Assembly (NCBI RefSeq): GCF_009766005.1
Contig: NZ_LMUK01000042.1
Span: 62,001 to 126,000 of the forward strand
Origin: Bradyrhizobium sp. S69
GTDB taxonomy: Bacteria > Pseudomonadota > Alphaproteobacteria > Rhizobiales > Xanthobacteraceae
DNA length: 64,000 nucleotides
Direction: 5' to 3'
Of the stretch, positions 45,645 to 54,239 are shown one piece after another. The stretch's first letter is position 1, and every line of letters starts with the position of its first letter. A program made the position numbers and the translations under genes. The notes under the pieces were generated by a model that was not told the origin of the DNA, did no database searches, and worked only from the letters and a program-made list of their open reading frames with translations.

Positions 45645-46436
45645 ATGCAGTTCAAGCACGTCACGCTGGAGTTCGACGGCCACGTTGCCGTCCTGAAACT
45701 CGACCACCAGGAAGTCATGAACGCGGTCTCGATCGACATGCTCGGCGGCCTTGCCGAGGCGCTCGACGCGATCGAGGACAAGCGCGGGGAAGTGCGCTGT
45801 CTGGTGCTGACCGGCGCCGGACGCGCGTTCTGCACCGGCGCCAACCTTCAGGGCCGCAATAACCAGAAGCCGGGCAAGAGCAACGCCGGGGCGGCGCTGG
45901 AAACCGCGTTCCATCCGTTCCTGCGGCGCCTGCGCAATCTGCATTGCCCGATCGTGACCTCCGTCAACGGGCCCGCCGCCGGCGCCGGGATGAGTTTTGC
46001 GCTGATGGGCGATATGATCCTGTGCGCGCGCTCGTCCTATTTCCTGCAAGCGTTCCGCCGCATCGGCCTAGTGCCGGATTGCGGTTCGACCTGGATCTTG
46101 CCGCGGCTGATCGGCAAGGCGCGGTCGGTGGAGCTGTCGCTGATGGGCGAGCGGCTGCCGGCGGAGAAGGCGCTGGAATGGGGGCTGGTCAACCGGGTCC
46201 ATGACGATGCGGCCTTGATGGAAGAGACCATGAAGCTCGCGCATGATCTGGCGAACGGTCCGACGGTGGCGCTGTCGCTGATCCGGAAACTCTATTGGGA
46301 CAGCCCGGAAAATTCGTTCGAGCAGCAGCTCAACCTCGAATTCGAGTCGCAGCGTACCGCGGGCTCGACGGTGGATTTCAAGGAGGGCGTCACCGCGTTC
46401 CTGGAAAAGCGCCCGGCGAAATTCCACGGTAAATGA
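45645..46436 (+). CDS. Enoyl-CoA hydratase/isomerase, PaaG-like crotonase
   Basis: The 263-aa crotonase has GRAFCTGANLQGR (oxyanion hole), GPAAGAGMSFALMGD, and GLVPDCGSTW where classical hydratases have a second Glu. The Asp at that place is as in PaaG isomerases. It hydrates or shifts the double bond of an enoyl-CoA. It ends with an ATGA overlap into the phosphotransferase gene, so the two are translationally coupled. Confidence 0.9.
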   Translation: MQFKHVTLEFDGHVAVLKLDHQEVMNAVSIDMLGGLAEALDAIEDKRGEVRCLVLTGAGRAFCTGANLQGRNNQKPGKSNAGAALETAFHPFLRRLRNLHCPIVTSVNGPAAGAGMSFALMGDMILCARSSYFLQAFRRIGLVPDCGSTWILPRLIGKARSVELSLMGERLPAEKALEWGLVNRVHDDAALMEETMKLAHDLANGPTVALSLIRKLYWDSPENSFEQQLNLEFESQRTAGSTVDFKEGVTAFLEKRPAKFHGK

Positions 46437-47425
46437 ATGAGATGATCGAAGCCGAACTCGGACGCTGTGTCGCCTCCTGGGTTCCAGGCGCGACCGGCGT
46501 CGGCGGCGCCGAAAAACTGTCCGGCGGCGCCAGCCAGGAGACCTGGTCGTTCGACATCCTGCATCCCGACGGCAACATCGGCGCCATCCTGCGCCGTGCG
46601 CCACCGGGTTATGGCGCGTCGCCGTCGCGCGCGGCCGGGCTCGATGCCGAGGCAACGCTGATGCAGCTTGCCCACGCCGCCGGCCTGCCGTCGCCGGAGG
46701 TGATGGGTGTGTTGCAACCGCAGGACCAACTCGGAATTGGTTTCGTGATGCGGCGGATCGCGGGCGAGACCATTGCGCGCAAGATCCTGCGTGACGCGCA
46801 ATTCGCTGGCGCGCGTCCGCTGCTGGCGCGTCGGCTCGGTGAGGTCGCGGCCGGCATCCACGGACTGGACGCGGCGAAATTGCCCGAGTTGCGCACGATG
46901 AGCGCGACCAAGGAGATCGCGGATCTCGAGCGGGAATACCGCGGGTTCAATTGGCCGCGCCCGGTGTTCGAGCTGGCATTACGTTGGCTGCGTGAGCGCG
47001 ATCCGGGTCAGTCGGACGAGGTGACGCTGGTGCATGGCGATTTCCGCCATGGCAATCTCATCATCGGTCCGGACGGTTTGCGCGCGGTGCTGGATTGGGA
47101 ACTGGCCCATCTCGGCGATCCCATGGAGGATCTCGGCTGGATCTGCGTCAATTCGTGGCGCTTTGGCGAGATCGACAAGCCGGTCGGTGGTTTTGGGTCG
47201 CGCGAGGAATTATTCGCCGGCTACGAGGCGGCGGGACGCAAGGTCGATCCGGATCGCGTGATGTTCTGGGAAGTGATGGGCACGCTGCGCTGGGGCGTGA
47301 TGTGCTGCGGCATGATGCAGCGCTTTCGCGCCGGCCCCGATCATTCGATGGAGCGCGCCATGATCGGGCGCCGGTCGTCGGAGACCGAGATCGATCTGTT
47401 GCGGTTGTTGGCGCCGCGGGCATGA
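46433..47425 (+). CDS. APH-family phosphotransferase, acyl-CoA kinase (ACAD10/11, LvaA-like)
   Basis: The 330-aa kinase-fold product has the catalytic loop LVHGDFRHGNLII and the metal Asp in VLDWELAHLGDPMEDLGW, the pattern of 'phosphotransferase family' proteins next to acyl-CoA dehydrogenases. In mammals the fused ACAD10/11 and in Pseudomonas LvaA, such kinases phosphorylate 4-hydroxyacyl-CoA. It overlaps the crotonase gene by four bases; the stop codon falls inside a short repeat (47420-47464). The DUF6285 gene follows 60 bases later. Confidence 0.88.
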   Translation: MNEMIEAELGRCVASWVPGATGVGGAEKLSGGASQETWSFDILHPDGNIGAILRRAPPGYGASPSRAAGLDAEATLMQLAHAAGLPSPEVMGVLQPQDQLGIGFVMRRIAGETIARKILRDAQFAGARPLLARRLGEVAAGIHGLDAAKLPELRTMSATKEIADLEREYRGFNWPRPVFELALRWLRERDPGQSDEVTLVHGDFRHGNLIIGPDGLRAVLDWELAHLGDPMEDLGWICVNSWRFGEIDKPVGGFGSREELFAGYEAAGRKVDPDRVMFWEVMGTLRWGVMCCGMMQRFRAGPDHSMERAMIGRRSSETEIDLLRLLAPRA

Positions 47426-47464
47426 TCCCAAAAAGTGGAATCCGGTTTTTGGATCAGATCATGC
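47420..47464. repeat. Short inverted repeat, GCATGATC...GATCATGC
   Basis: GCATGATCC and GGATCAGATCATGC flank an AAAGTGG/CCGGTTTT core. This element is widespread in Rhizobiales genomes. The TGA inside its first arm is the stop codon of the kinase gene (47423-47425). Confidence 0.75.
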
Positions 47465-47485
47465 CCAATATAAAGGGGAGTTGAG

Positions 47486-47866
47486 ATGCAGGACGAACCG
47501 ACACCTGGCGAATTGATCAAAGCGGTCGCGGACTTCCTGCGCAACGAGATCGCGCCCGTCATCAAGGGCCACAACGCCTTCAAGCTGCGCGTCGGCATCA
47601 ACGCGCTTGATCTGGTGACGCGACAACTGGCGCTGCAGCCGGCCAGTGACGCCGCGGAAACCGCGCGGCTGAGGCAATTACTCGGCGCCGACGGCTCGCT
47701 GGTGGAGCTTAACCTCGCGCTGTCGGAGAGGATTGCAAAGGGCGAGGTCGATCTGCAAACGCCTGAGCTGTCCAACCATCTCTGGCAAACCACGATGGAC
47801 AAGCTCGCCGTCGATCAGCCGAATTACGCGTCGTATAAGAGGGAATTCGAGAATAAGAATGGTTAG
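47486..47866 (+). CDS. DUF6285 family small protein (LvaB-like partner of the kinase)
   Basis: The 126-aa helical protein begins PTPGELIKAVADFLRNEIAP and has KLRVGINALDLVTRQLAL, the pattern of DUF6285 proteins encoded next to APH-like kinases and acyl-CoA dehydrogenases. The small partner LvaB of the Pseudomonas levulinate kinase is encoded in the same position and is needed for activity; I infer the same role but cannot confirm homology. A GGGGAG site precedes the ATG. Confidence 0.82.
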   Translation: MQDEPTPGELIKAVADFLRNEIAPVIKGHNAFKLRVGINALDLVTRQLALQPASDAAETARLRQLLGADGSLVELNLALSERIAKGEVDLQTPELSNHLWQTTMDKLAVDQPNYASYKREFENKNG

Positions 47867-47883
47867 CGCCGCCTTTCACTTTC

Positions 47884-48028
47884 GTCATTCCGGGGCGTGC
47901 GAAGCACGAGCCCGGAATCCATAACCCCTGTGTTGTTGTTCGGTACTAGACGTGGACACAGGGAGTATGGATTCCGGGCCTGCGCAAGAGCGCATCCTCA
48001 GGTACGCAATTGCGTACCGGGGAATGAC
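47884..48028. repeat. Intergenic doublet repeat, GTCATTCCGGGG type
   Basis: GTC-[ATTCCGGG...CCCGGAAT]-CCATA on the left; TATGG-[ATTCCGGG...GGGGAAT]-GAC on the right, the right loop enlarged by a GGTACGCAATTGCGTACC palindrome. It separates convergent genes ending at 47866 and 48033. Confidence 0.85.
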
Positions 48029-48032
48029 TACG

Positions 48033-48824
48033 TCACTTCCCCACCCATTTCGGCGCGCGCTTCTCCGAGAATGCCTTGGGGCCCTCGATGTAGTCCTGCG
48101 ACGCGGCCATCGCCTTCACGGCCGGATATTCGCGCTGCTCGGTCATGGCCTGCTCCAGCGAAACCGCGAGGCCTTTTTCGATCGCCTGCTTGGAGGCGCG
48201 GATCGACATCGGACTGTTCTTGGCGATGGTCTCGGCCCAGCGCTCCGCGGTCTCCATCAGTTGATTGAGCGGGACCACTTCGTTGACGAATCCGAGCTCA
48301 AGACCTTCCTTGGCCGAGACGTGGCGCGCGGTCAGGATCATGCCCATGGCGCGCTTCAGCCCGATCTGTCGCGGTAGCCGCTGCAATCCGCCGGCGAGCG
48401 CTGCGAGGCCGACGCGCGGCTCGGGCAGCGCAAACGTGGCGTTGTCGGAGGCGATGATGAGATCGCAGGCCAGGGCTACTTCAAAACCGCCGCCCATCGC
48501 GACGCCGTTGACGGCGGCGATGATCGGCTTGTCGCAGTCGAACCGCGACGTCAGTCCGGCGAAGCCGCCTTTGTCCCAGCCGCGCTTGCCGCCCGCGGCC
48601 TGCCATTTCAGGTCGTTGCCGGCGCAGAACGCCTTGTCGCCGGCACCGGTGACGATCGCCACCCATTGTTCCGGATCGGCGGCGAAATCGTCGAACACCT
48701 TGTTGAGTTCGAAATGCGCGTCGATATGCAGCGCGTTGTACACTTCCGGGCGCGACAGCGTCACCGTCGTGATCGGGCCCTTGCGCGTCACCTTGGAGAA
48801 TTTCAGGTCCATGTTGGCTCCCAT
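48033..48824 (-). CDS. Enoyl-CoA hydratase/isomerase (crotonase)
   Basis: The 263-aa crotonase has VTGAGDKAFCAGNDLKWQAAGG, GVAMGGGFEVALACDLIIA and PEPRVGLAALAGG. One of the two classic Glu positions is present (PEPRVGLA) and the other is replaced by Ala. The start is either ATG 48824 (MGANMDLK) or ATG 48812 (MDLK); each has GGGAG at usable distance. It is divergent from the ACAD gene at 49090 across 265 bases. Confidence 0.88.
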   Translation of the reverse strand: MGANMDLKFSKVTRKGPITTVTLSRPEVYNALHIDAHFELNKVFDDFAADPEQWVAIVTGAGDKAFCAGNDLKWQAAGGKRGWDKGGFAGLTSRFDCDKPIIAAVNGVAMGGGFEVALACDLIIASDNATFALPEPRVGLAALAGGLQRLPRQIGLKRAMGMILTARHVSAKEGLELGFVNEVVPLNQLMETAERWAETIAKNSPMSIRASKQAIEKGLAVSLEQAMTEQREYPAVKAMAASQDYIEGPKAFSEKRAPKWVGK

Positions 48825-48861
48825 TGTGGTTTGCTCCCGTTGTGTTCTGTCGCGGTGTCTG

Positions 48862-48890
48862 CCGCGCGATTTTCCGCCGCGCGGCTTTTT
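48862..48890 (+). terminator. Candidate intrinsic terminator on the plus strand
   Basis: CCGCGCG, a nine-base loop, CGCGCGG, then CTTTTT. The hairpin and T-run are a good intrinsic terminator on the plus strand, although no plus-strand gene ends nearby; it lies antisense to the leader of the crotonase gene at 48033. Confidence 0.5.
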
Positions 48891-49089
48891 CTGCGGCGAG
48901 GAATTTCGTAGCAATAGTAGCGTGGCCTCGGCCTGCGATGCCATCCAATTACGCCGGCAGGCTCCGCGCCACAAGCCGCGGTGGCTGGCTTGACTTAACT
49001 TGACTTGGGGCCGGTCTTCTCAGCTTAATCGAGTGAGCGGCCCCGATGATAACAGGCGCTGCCAAAAAAGATAAAGTGGAGGAACTGCC

Positions 49090-50364
49090 TTGGATTTCGC
49101 ATTGCCGGCCGACCTTGTCGCCTATCTCGATGAACTCGATCGCTTCATCGCGCGCGAGATCAAGCCTCTGGAAGAGGCCGACGACAACATCCGTTTCTTC
49201 GACCACCGCCGCGAATGGGCACGCACCGATTTCGATCAAGGCGGCCTGCCGCGGCATGAATGGGAAGCGCTGTTGCGAAAGGTCAAAAATCTGGCCGACG
49301 CCGCCGGCCATCTGCGTTTCGCGATCCCGAAGCGTTATGGCGGCAAGGACGGTTCCAATCTCTGGATGGCCGTGATCCGCGAGCATTTTGCGTCGAAGGG
49401 GCTTGGCCTGCACAACGATCTGCAAAACGAGCATTCGATTGTCGGCAATCTGCCGCTGGTGACCATGCTCGACCGCTACGGCCGCGACGACCAGAAGGCG
49501 ATGATCGACGGCTCCATCACTGGCAAATACCGCATCACGTTCGGTCTCACCGAGCCCGAACACGGCTCGGACGCCACCCACATGGAAACCCGCGCGGTGC
49601 AGGCCACCCGTGACGGCGTTGCGGGATGGGTCATCAATGGCGAGAAGATGTGGACCACCGGCATGCATATCGCCAGCCATTGCGCGCTGTTCGCGCGCAC
49701 GTCGGGCAATGACGGCGATGCGCGCGGCATCACCTGCTTCCTGGTGCCGGCCGACAGCAAAGGCGTCAAGATCGAGGAATATATGTGGACCTTCAACATG
49801 CCGACCGATCATCCGCGGGTCAGCTTTACCGATGTGTTCGTGCCCGACGATGCGCTGTTCGGCGAGATCGGACGTGGATTGTCGCTGGCGCAATGTTTTG
49901 TCCATGAGAACCGCATTCGGCAGGCCGCGAGTTCACTCGGCGCGGCGGTGTATTGCATCAATGAAAGCGTCAAATATGCGCGCGAGCGAAAGCCGTTCGG
50001 CAAGGCGCTGGCCGAGAACCAGGCGATCCAGTGGCCGCTGGTGGAACTCGCGACGCAGGCGGAGATGTTACGGCTGTTGATCCGCAAGACCGCGTGGGAA
50101 ATGGATCAACTGACCCAGGCACAGGTCGAGCACACGCTGTCCGACAAGGTTTCGATGTGCAACTTCTGGGCAAACCGGCTGTGTTGTGAATCCGCCGACC
50201 GCGCCATGCAGGTCCATGGCGGCATGGGCTACTCGCGCCACAAGCCGTTCGAGCACATCTACCGCCATCACCGCCGCTACCGCATCACCGAAGGCAGCGA
50301 GGAAATCCAGAAGCGCAAGGTCGCGGGATTTTTGTTCGGGTATATGGGGGCGGGGAAGCATTGA
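49090..50364 (+). CDS. Acyl-CoA dehydrogenase (TTG start)
   Basis: The 424-aa product has FGLTEPEHGSDATHMET, WVINGEKMWTTG, FADVFVPDD-like FTDVFVPDDAL, a QVHGGMGYSRHKPFEHIYR segment and the ending RITEGSEEIQKRKVAGF. It oxidises an acyl-CoA to 2-enoyl-CoA with an electron-transferring flavoprotein. The start is TTG 49090: GGAGGA lies seven bases upstream and residues DFALPADLVAYLDELDRF begin the domain. Divergent from the crotonase at 48033. Confidence 0.92.
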   Translation: MDFALPADLVAYLDELDRFIAREIKPLEEADDNIRFFDHRREWARTDFDQGGLPRHEWEALLRKVKNLADAAGHLRFAIPKRYGGKDGSNLWMAVIREHFASKGLGLHNDLQNEHSIVGNLPLVTMLDRYGRDDQKAMIDGSITGKYRITFGLTEPEHGSDATHMETRAVQATRDGVAGWVINGEKMWTTGMHIASHCALFARTSGNDGDARGITCFLVPADSKGVKIEEYMWTFNMPTDHPRVSFTDVFVPDDALFGEIGRGLSLAQCFVHENRIRQAASSLGAAVYCINESVKYARERKPFGKALAENQAIQWPLVELATQAEMLRLLIRKTAWEMDQLTQAQVEHTLSDKVSMCNFWANRLCCESADRAMQVHGGMGYSRHKPFEHIYRHHRRYRITEGSEEIQKRKVAGFLFGYMGAGKH

Positions 50365-50401
50365 GGGGGAGTTTCAATGCACCGCGCCGCTTAAATGTGC
50401 G

Positions 50402-50535
50402 CGTCGTCCCCGCGAAGGCGGGGACCCATACGCCGTGTCACTCGTGTTCGGGAAAGCAATCGTGGCCTTGTTAAGTCGCTGTGCCGTAGCCGCAAGCGCC
50501 AGGGGTTATGGGTCCCCGCCTTCGCGGGGACGACG
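50402..50535. repeat. Intergenic doublet repeat, GTCGTCCCCGC type
   Basis: GTC-[GTCCCCGC gaag GCGGGGAC]-CCATA and TATGG-[GTCCCCGC...GCGGGGAC]-GAC. It lies between the convergent ACAD and acyl-CoA synthetase genes. Confidence 0.87.
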
Positions 50536-50542
50536 GATCCCC

Positions 50543-52120
50543 TCAATTCACCTGTCGATCTTTGCCCTCCCAATACGGATCGCGCAGATGCCGCCGCAGG
50601 ATCTTGCCTGACGCGTTGCGCGGCAAGGCTTCGATGAAGTCGACGGTCTTCGGCGTCTTGAAGCCGGCGATGCGTTCGCGGGTGAAGTTGATGATGTCGG
50701 TTGAGGTCGCGGTCTTGCCCGATTTCATCACCACGATCGCCTTGACCGCTTCGCCCCATTTATCGTCGGGAACGCCGACCACGGCGACTTCGGCGACATC
50801 GGGGTGGTCGCAGATCGCGCTCTCGACTTCGGCGGGGTAGATGTTTTCGCCGCCGGAGATGATCATGTCCTTGATACGGTCGTGGATATAGAGGTAGCCG
50901 TCCTGGTCCATGTAACCGGCGTCGCCGGTGCGCAGCCAGCCGTCGGCTCCAAGCGTTCGGGCCGTGGCCTCCGGCAGATTCCAGTAGCCGGCCATGTTGG
51001 AGCCGGAACGCGTGGCGATTTCACCGACTTCACCGGTCGGCAATTTGTTGCCGGCGGCATCGAGGATCGCAAGCTCAACGCCGGGCAGCGCCTTGCCGGC
51101 TGAACGCATGCGGTCCAGTCCCTCGATATGGTCTTCCGGCGGCAAAGCGACGATGGTGCCGGTGGTTTCGGTCATGCCGTACATCTGCACGAAGCCGCAT
51201 TTGAAGACGTCGATGCATTCCTTCAGCAGCGCTGCGGGAATCGGCGAGGCCCCATAGAGCATGTATTTCAACCGCGAGAAATCGACCTGCCGCGCGCGCG
51301 GCTGCCGCACCACGAACTGCATCGCGGCGGGCACCATGAACAGTTTTGTGATTCCGGATTGCTCGAAGAAATCCAGCACTTTGGTCGGATCGAATTCCCG
51401 GGCGATCACGCCGGTGGCGCCGTGATAGACGCCGAGCGTGCCCCAGCCGGAGCCGCCGATGTGGAAGATCGGCATCGCGACCAGCGAGACGTCGTCCTCG
51501 TTCCATGTGTTCCAGGCCGGCCGCTCAGCGCCGCCGGCGCGCACCAGATTGAGGAAATTGGCGTGCGACAGCATGGCGCCCTTTGGCTTGCCCGTGGTGC
51601 CGGAGGTATAAAGCTGGATCGCGATGTCCTTCGGGCTGATCTCGACCCTCGGATCGTCGCCGCTCTGGGCGTCGCGCCATTTGGCATAATCCTGCCATTC
51701 CGGCGCGCCGCCTTCCGTGGTGATGATGGTGCGGACGCTGGGCAATTGCGCCCGTATGTTATGAACCTGGGTGATGAATTCGGGGCCTACGAACAGCACC
51801 GGCGCCTTGCAGTCCTCGACGATGAAGGCGATCTCGGGCCCGGCGAGGCGCCAGTTCACCGGCGCCATCACGATGTTGGCTTTCATGGCGCCCAGCAGCA
51901 GCTCGAAATAGAAGTCGCTGTTCTTGCCGAGATAGGCGATGTGTTCATGCGGTTTGACGCCAAGCGCGCGCAGCGCATTGGCGACGCGATTGGTGTTGAT
52001 ATCGAGTTCGACAAAACTGGTCCGGCGTCCCTCGAATTCGAATACGGTGGCATTACCGCGGGTCTTGGCCCGCGAACGCACCATATCGGCAAGGTTTTGC
52101 CAGTCCTCTGCGTTGGACAT
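50543..52120 (-). CDS. AMP-dependent acyl-CoA synthetase
   Basis: The 525-aa adenylate-forming enzyme has the P-loop YTSGTTGKPKG (residues 171-181), the core GYLYIHDRIKDMIISGGENIYPAEVE, and a C-terminal Lys in SGKILRRHLRDPYWEGKDR. GGGGGAAT precedes the ATG. It activates a carboxylic acid to its CoA thioester; chain length cannot be read. It may feed the acyl-CoA dehydrogenase and crotonases around it. Confidence 0.93.
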   Translation of the reverse strand: MSNAEDWQNLADMVRSRAKTRGNATVFEFEGRRTSFVELDINTNRVANALRALGVKPHEHIAYLGKNSDFYFELLLGAMKANIVMAPVNWRLAGPEIAFIVEDCKAPVLFVGPEFITQVHNIRAQLPSVRTIITTEGGAPEWQDYAKWRDAQSGDDPRVEISPKDIAIQLYTSGTTGKPKGAMLSHANFLNLVRAGGAERPAWNTWNEDDVSLVAMPIFHIGGSGWGTLGVYHGATGVIAREFDPTKVLDFFEQSGITKLFMVPAAMQFVVRQPRARQVDFSRLKYMLYGASPIPAALLKECIDVFKCGFVQMYGMTETTGTIVALPPEDHIEGLDRMRSAGKALPGVELAILDAAGNKLPTGEVGEIATRSGSNMAGYWNLPEATARTLGADGWLRTGDAGYMDQDGYLYIHDRIKDMIISGGENIYPAEVESAICDHPDVAEVAVVGVPDDKWGEAVKAIVVMKSGKTATSTDIINFTRERIAGFKTPKTVDFIEALPRNASGKILRRHLRDPYWEGKDRQVN

Positions 52121-52161
52121 GATTCCCCCTGGAAGACGTTTGTTGTTTTTTATCGGCGGCT

Positions 52162-52279
52162 GTCGTCCCGGCCTCCGCGCCGGGACCCATACGCCGTGTC
52201 GTGTCAGTGTAGCACGATAGCGGACATTCTTAGCAACAACCGAAGCCAGGGGGTGATGGGTCCCGTTCGCAGGGACGAC
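52162..52279. repeat. Intergenic doublet repeat, GTCGTCCCGG type
   Basis: GTC-[GTCCCGGC...GCCGGGAC]-CCATA on the left; TGG-[GTCCC...GGGAC]-GAC on the right, with short right stem. It lies between two minus-strand genes. Confidence 0.82.
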
Positions 52280-52282
52280 CGC

Positions 52283-53155
52283 TTACCCCCGCGCAGAGCG
52301 GTCCTTTTCGTTCTGGGCCTTGATCTGGTCGCGGGCGCGCTCCCAGTCGGCGTCGGACCAGTCGCGCAGCTCGTAGAAGTTTCCGCCGGTCGCCAGCGCC
52401 TGCGCGCCATCCATCGCGATGGTCTCGCCGCTGATCCAGTCGCAGCCGCCGGAAATCAGGAATACCGCGAGGTTTTGCAATTCCTCCATCTTGCCGACGC
52501 GGCCCATCGGATTGCGCGCGATGGTGCGCGCGCCCGGCTCGTCGCCCGGATTGAGCCGTTTGCTCATGCCCTCGGTTGGAATTTCACCAGGTGCGATGGT
52601 ATTGAGACGAATGCCGTACTTTCCCCATTCCATCGCCAGCGACATCGTCATGGCGTGGATCGCGGATTTGCTCATCGCCGACGGCACCACATAGGGCGAA
52701 CCGTTGCGCACCCAGGTCACGGTGATCGACACCACGTTGCCGCGCTGCTTGCCCGCGATCCAGCGCCGGCCGACCGCGTGCGTCACATAGAACGTGCCGT
52801 GCATCACGATATTGGCGACCGCATCGAAGCCCCGCGGTGTCAGGTCCTGCGTGCGGGAGACAAAATTGCCGGCGGCGTTGTTGATGAGGTCGGTGAGGGG
52901 ACCCGCGGTCCAGATTTGCCCGATCATCTCGTCAACCGCGAGCGCGTTGCGGATATCGACGCCGTGGCTGACCACGCGGCCGCCGTGCAGGTCCATCAAT
53001 TCGGTCGCGGTTTCGTCGCAGACGCTTTTGCGGCGGCCGCAAATATGAACCTCGGCGCCCAGTTCGAGAAAACGCGCCGCCATGGATTTGCCGAGGCCGG
53101 TGCCGCCGCCCGTCACCAGAATGCGCCGCCCGGCGAGAAGCTGATCGTTGAACAT
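52283..53155 (-). CDS. SDR family, 2,4-dienoyl-CoA reductase-like
   Basis: The 290-aa SDR has TGGGTGLGKSMA (cofactor), INNAAGNFVSRTQDL, and a substrate site where the Tyr position is Ser (SAMSKSAIHAMTMSLAMEWG), with the Lys kept. That replacement and the NNAAGNF motif are typical of 2,4-dienoyl-CoA reductases, which use other residues. It reduces a dienoyl-CoA with NADPH. The C-terminal extension of about 35 residues (ELRDWSDADWERARDQ) is a family trait. Divergent from the crotonase gene at 53258. Confidence 0.88.
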   Translation of the reverse strand: MFNDQLLAGRRILVTGGGTGLGKSMAARFLELGAEVHICGRRKSVCDETATELMDLHGGRVVSHGVDIRNALAVDEMIGQIWTAGPLTDLINNAAGNFVSRTQDLTPRGFDAVANIVMHGTFYVTHAVGRRWIAGKQRGNVVSITVTWVRNGSPYVVPSAMSKSAIHAMTMSLAMEWGKYGIRLNTIAPGEIPTEGMSKRLNPGDEPGARTIARNPMGRVGKMEELQNLAVFLISGGCDWISGETIAMDGAQALATGGNFYELRDWSDADWERARDQIKAQNEKDRSARG

Positions 53156-53257
53156 GGTTTCCACCCGAGGAGATTGTCTGTTAATTGGTCGTTTGACTAA
53201 ATCCGGACAGCGCCGTCCTGTAAAGCGGCACCGAAGAATAAGCGTGGAGGAATTCTC

Positions 53258-54070
53258 ATGGAACAACGCGTCTCGATATCGATTTCGGACGGTATCGCCG
53301 ACGTCCGCCTGGTGCGGGCGGACAAGATGAACGCGCTCGATGCCGCGATGTTCGAGGCGCTGGTTGCCGCCACCGAGCGGTTGGGCCAAGAGAAAGGGGT
53401 GCGAGCGGTAGTATTGTCCGGCGAGGGCCGGGCGTTCTGCGCCGGCCTCGACATGGGCCGTTTCGCCGCGATGAAGGAAACGGGCGGTAACGGGATAGCG
53501 GGCGGCGAGAGCCGCGACCTGACCGCGCGAACCCATGGCCTGGTCAATTTCCCGCAACAGGCGGTCTGGGGCTGGCGCCAACTCCCGGTGCCGGTGATTG
53601 CCGCGATCCAGGGCGTGGCGTTCGGCGGCGGCTTCCAGCTCGCGCTCGGCGCCGACATGCGTTTCCTGGCCCCGGACGCCCGGATGTCGATCATGGAAAT
53701 CAAATGGGGCCTGGTGCCGGACATGGCGGGAACGCCGATCCTGGCCAGCCTGGTGCGCGACGATATTTTGCGGGAGCTCACCTATACGGGCCGGATCTTC
53801 TCGGCGCATGAAGCCCTCGGCTATGGCCTCGCGACGCGCGTGTGCGACGACCCGCGCGCGGCGGCCTTCGAAGTTGCGCGCGAAATCGCGGGCAAAAGCC
53901 CCGATGCCATCCGCGCCGCCAAGCGGCTGCTCAACAAGCTCTCGGTCGATCCCGGTCCGGCGCTGCTCGCCGAGTCGGTCGAGCAGCAGAAGCTGTTGGG
54001 GAGCGCCAACCAGCTTGAGTCCGTGAGCGCCAACATCGAAAAACGTGCGCCGAAATTTGCGGATGTGTGA
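53258..54070 (+). CDS. Enoyl-CoA hydratase/isomerase (crotonase)
   Basis: The 270-aa crotonase has VVLSGEGRAFCAGLDMGRFA, AIQGVAFGGGFQLALGADMRF and the Asp-bearing WGLVPDMAGT loop. Like 45645, it has Asp where classical hydratases have Glu, as in PaaG-type isomerases. GGAGGAAT lies just upstream of the ATG. Divergent from the dienoyl-CoA-reductase gene. Confidence 0.9.
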   Translation: MEQRVSISISDGIADVRLVRADKMNALDAAMFEALVAATERLGQEKGVRAVVLSGEGRAFCAGLDMGRFAAMKETGGNGIAGGESRDLTARTHGLVNFPQQAVWGWRQLPVPVIAAIQGVAFGGGFQLALGADMRFLAPDARMSIMEIKWGLVPDMAGTPILASLVRDDILRELTYTGRIFSAHEALGYGLATRVCDDPRAAAFEVAREIAGKSPDAIRAAKRLLNKLSVDPGPALLAESVEQQKLLGSANQLESVSANIEKRAPKFADV

Positions 54071-54081
54071 TTCCACGCGCC

Positions 54082-54207
54082 GTCATGGCCGGCATAGCCG
54101 TCCGAAGGACGGCGTCGCTTCCGCTAGCCTATGTTCCGGCCATCCACGTCTTACCTTACGACAGCCGAAGTAAGACGTGGATCACCGGGACAAGCCCGGT
54201 GATGACG
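54082..54207. repeat. Intergenic doublet repeat, GTCATGGCCGG type (loop insertion)
   Basis: GTC-[ATGGCCGG...CCGGCCAT]-CCACGTC and GACGTGG-[ATCACCGGG...CCCGGTGAT]-GAC. The left loop carries an inserted block containing a CCGTCC/GGACGG hairpin. The repeat is read by the frame preceding the acyl-CoA synthetase at 54240. Confidence 0.83.
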
Positions 54208-54239
54208 AAAACATCAGTGTTCCAATAAAGAAAAAACAA

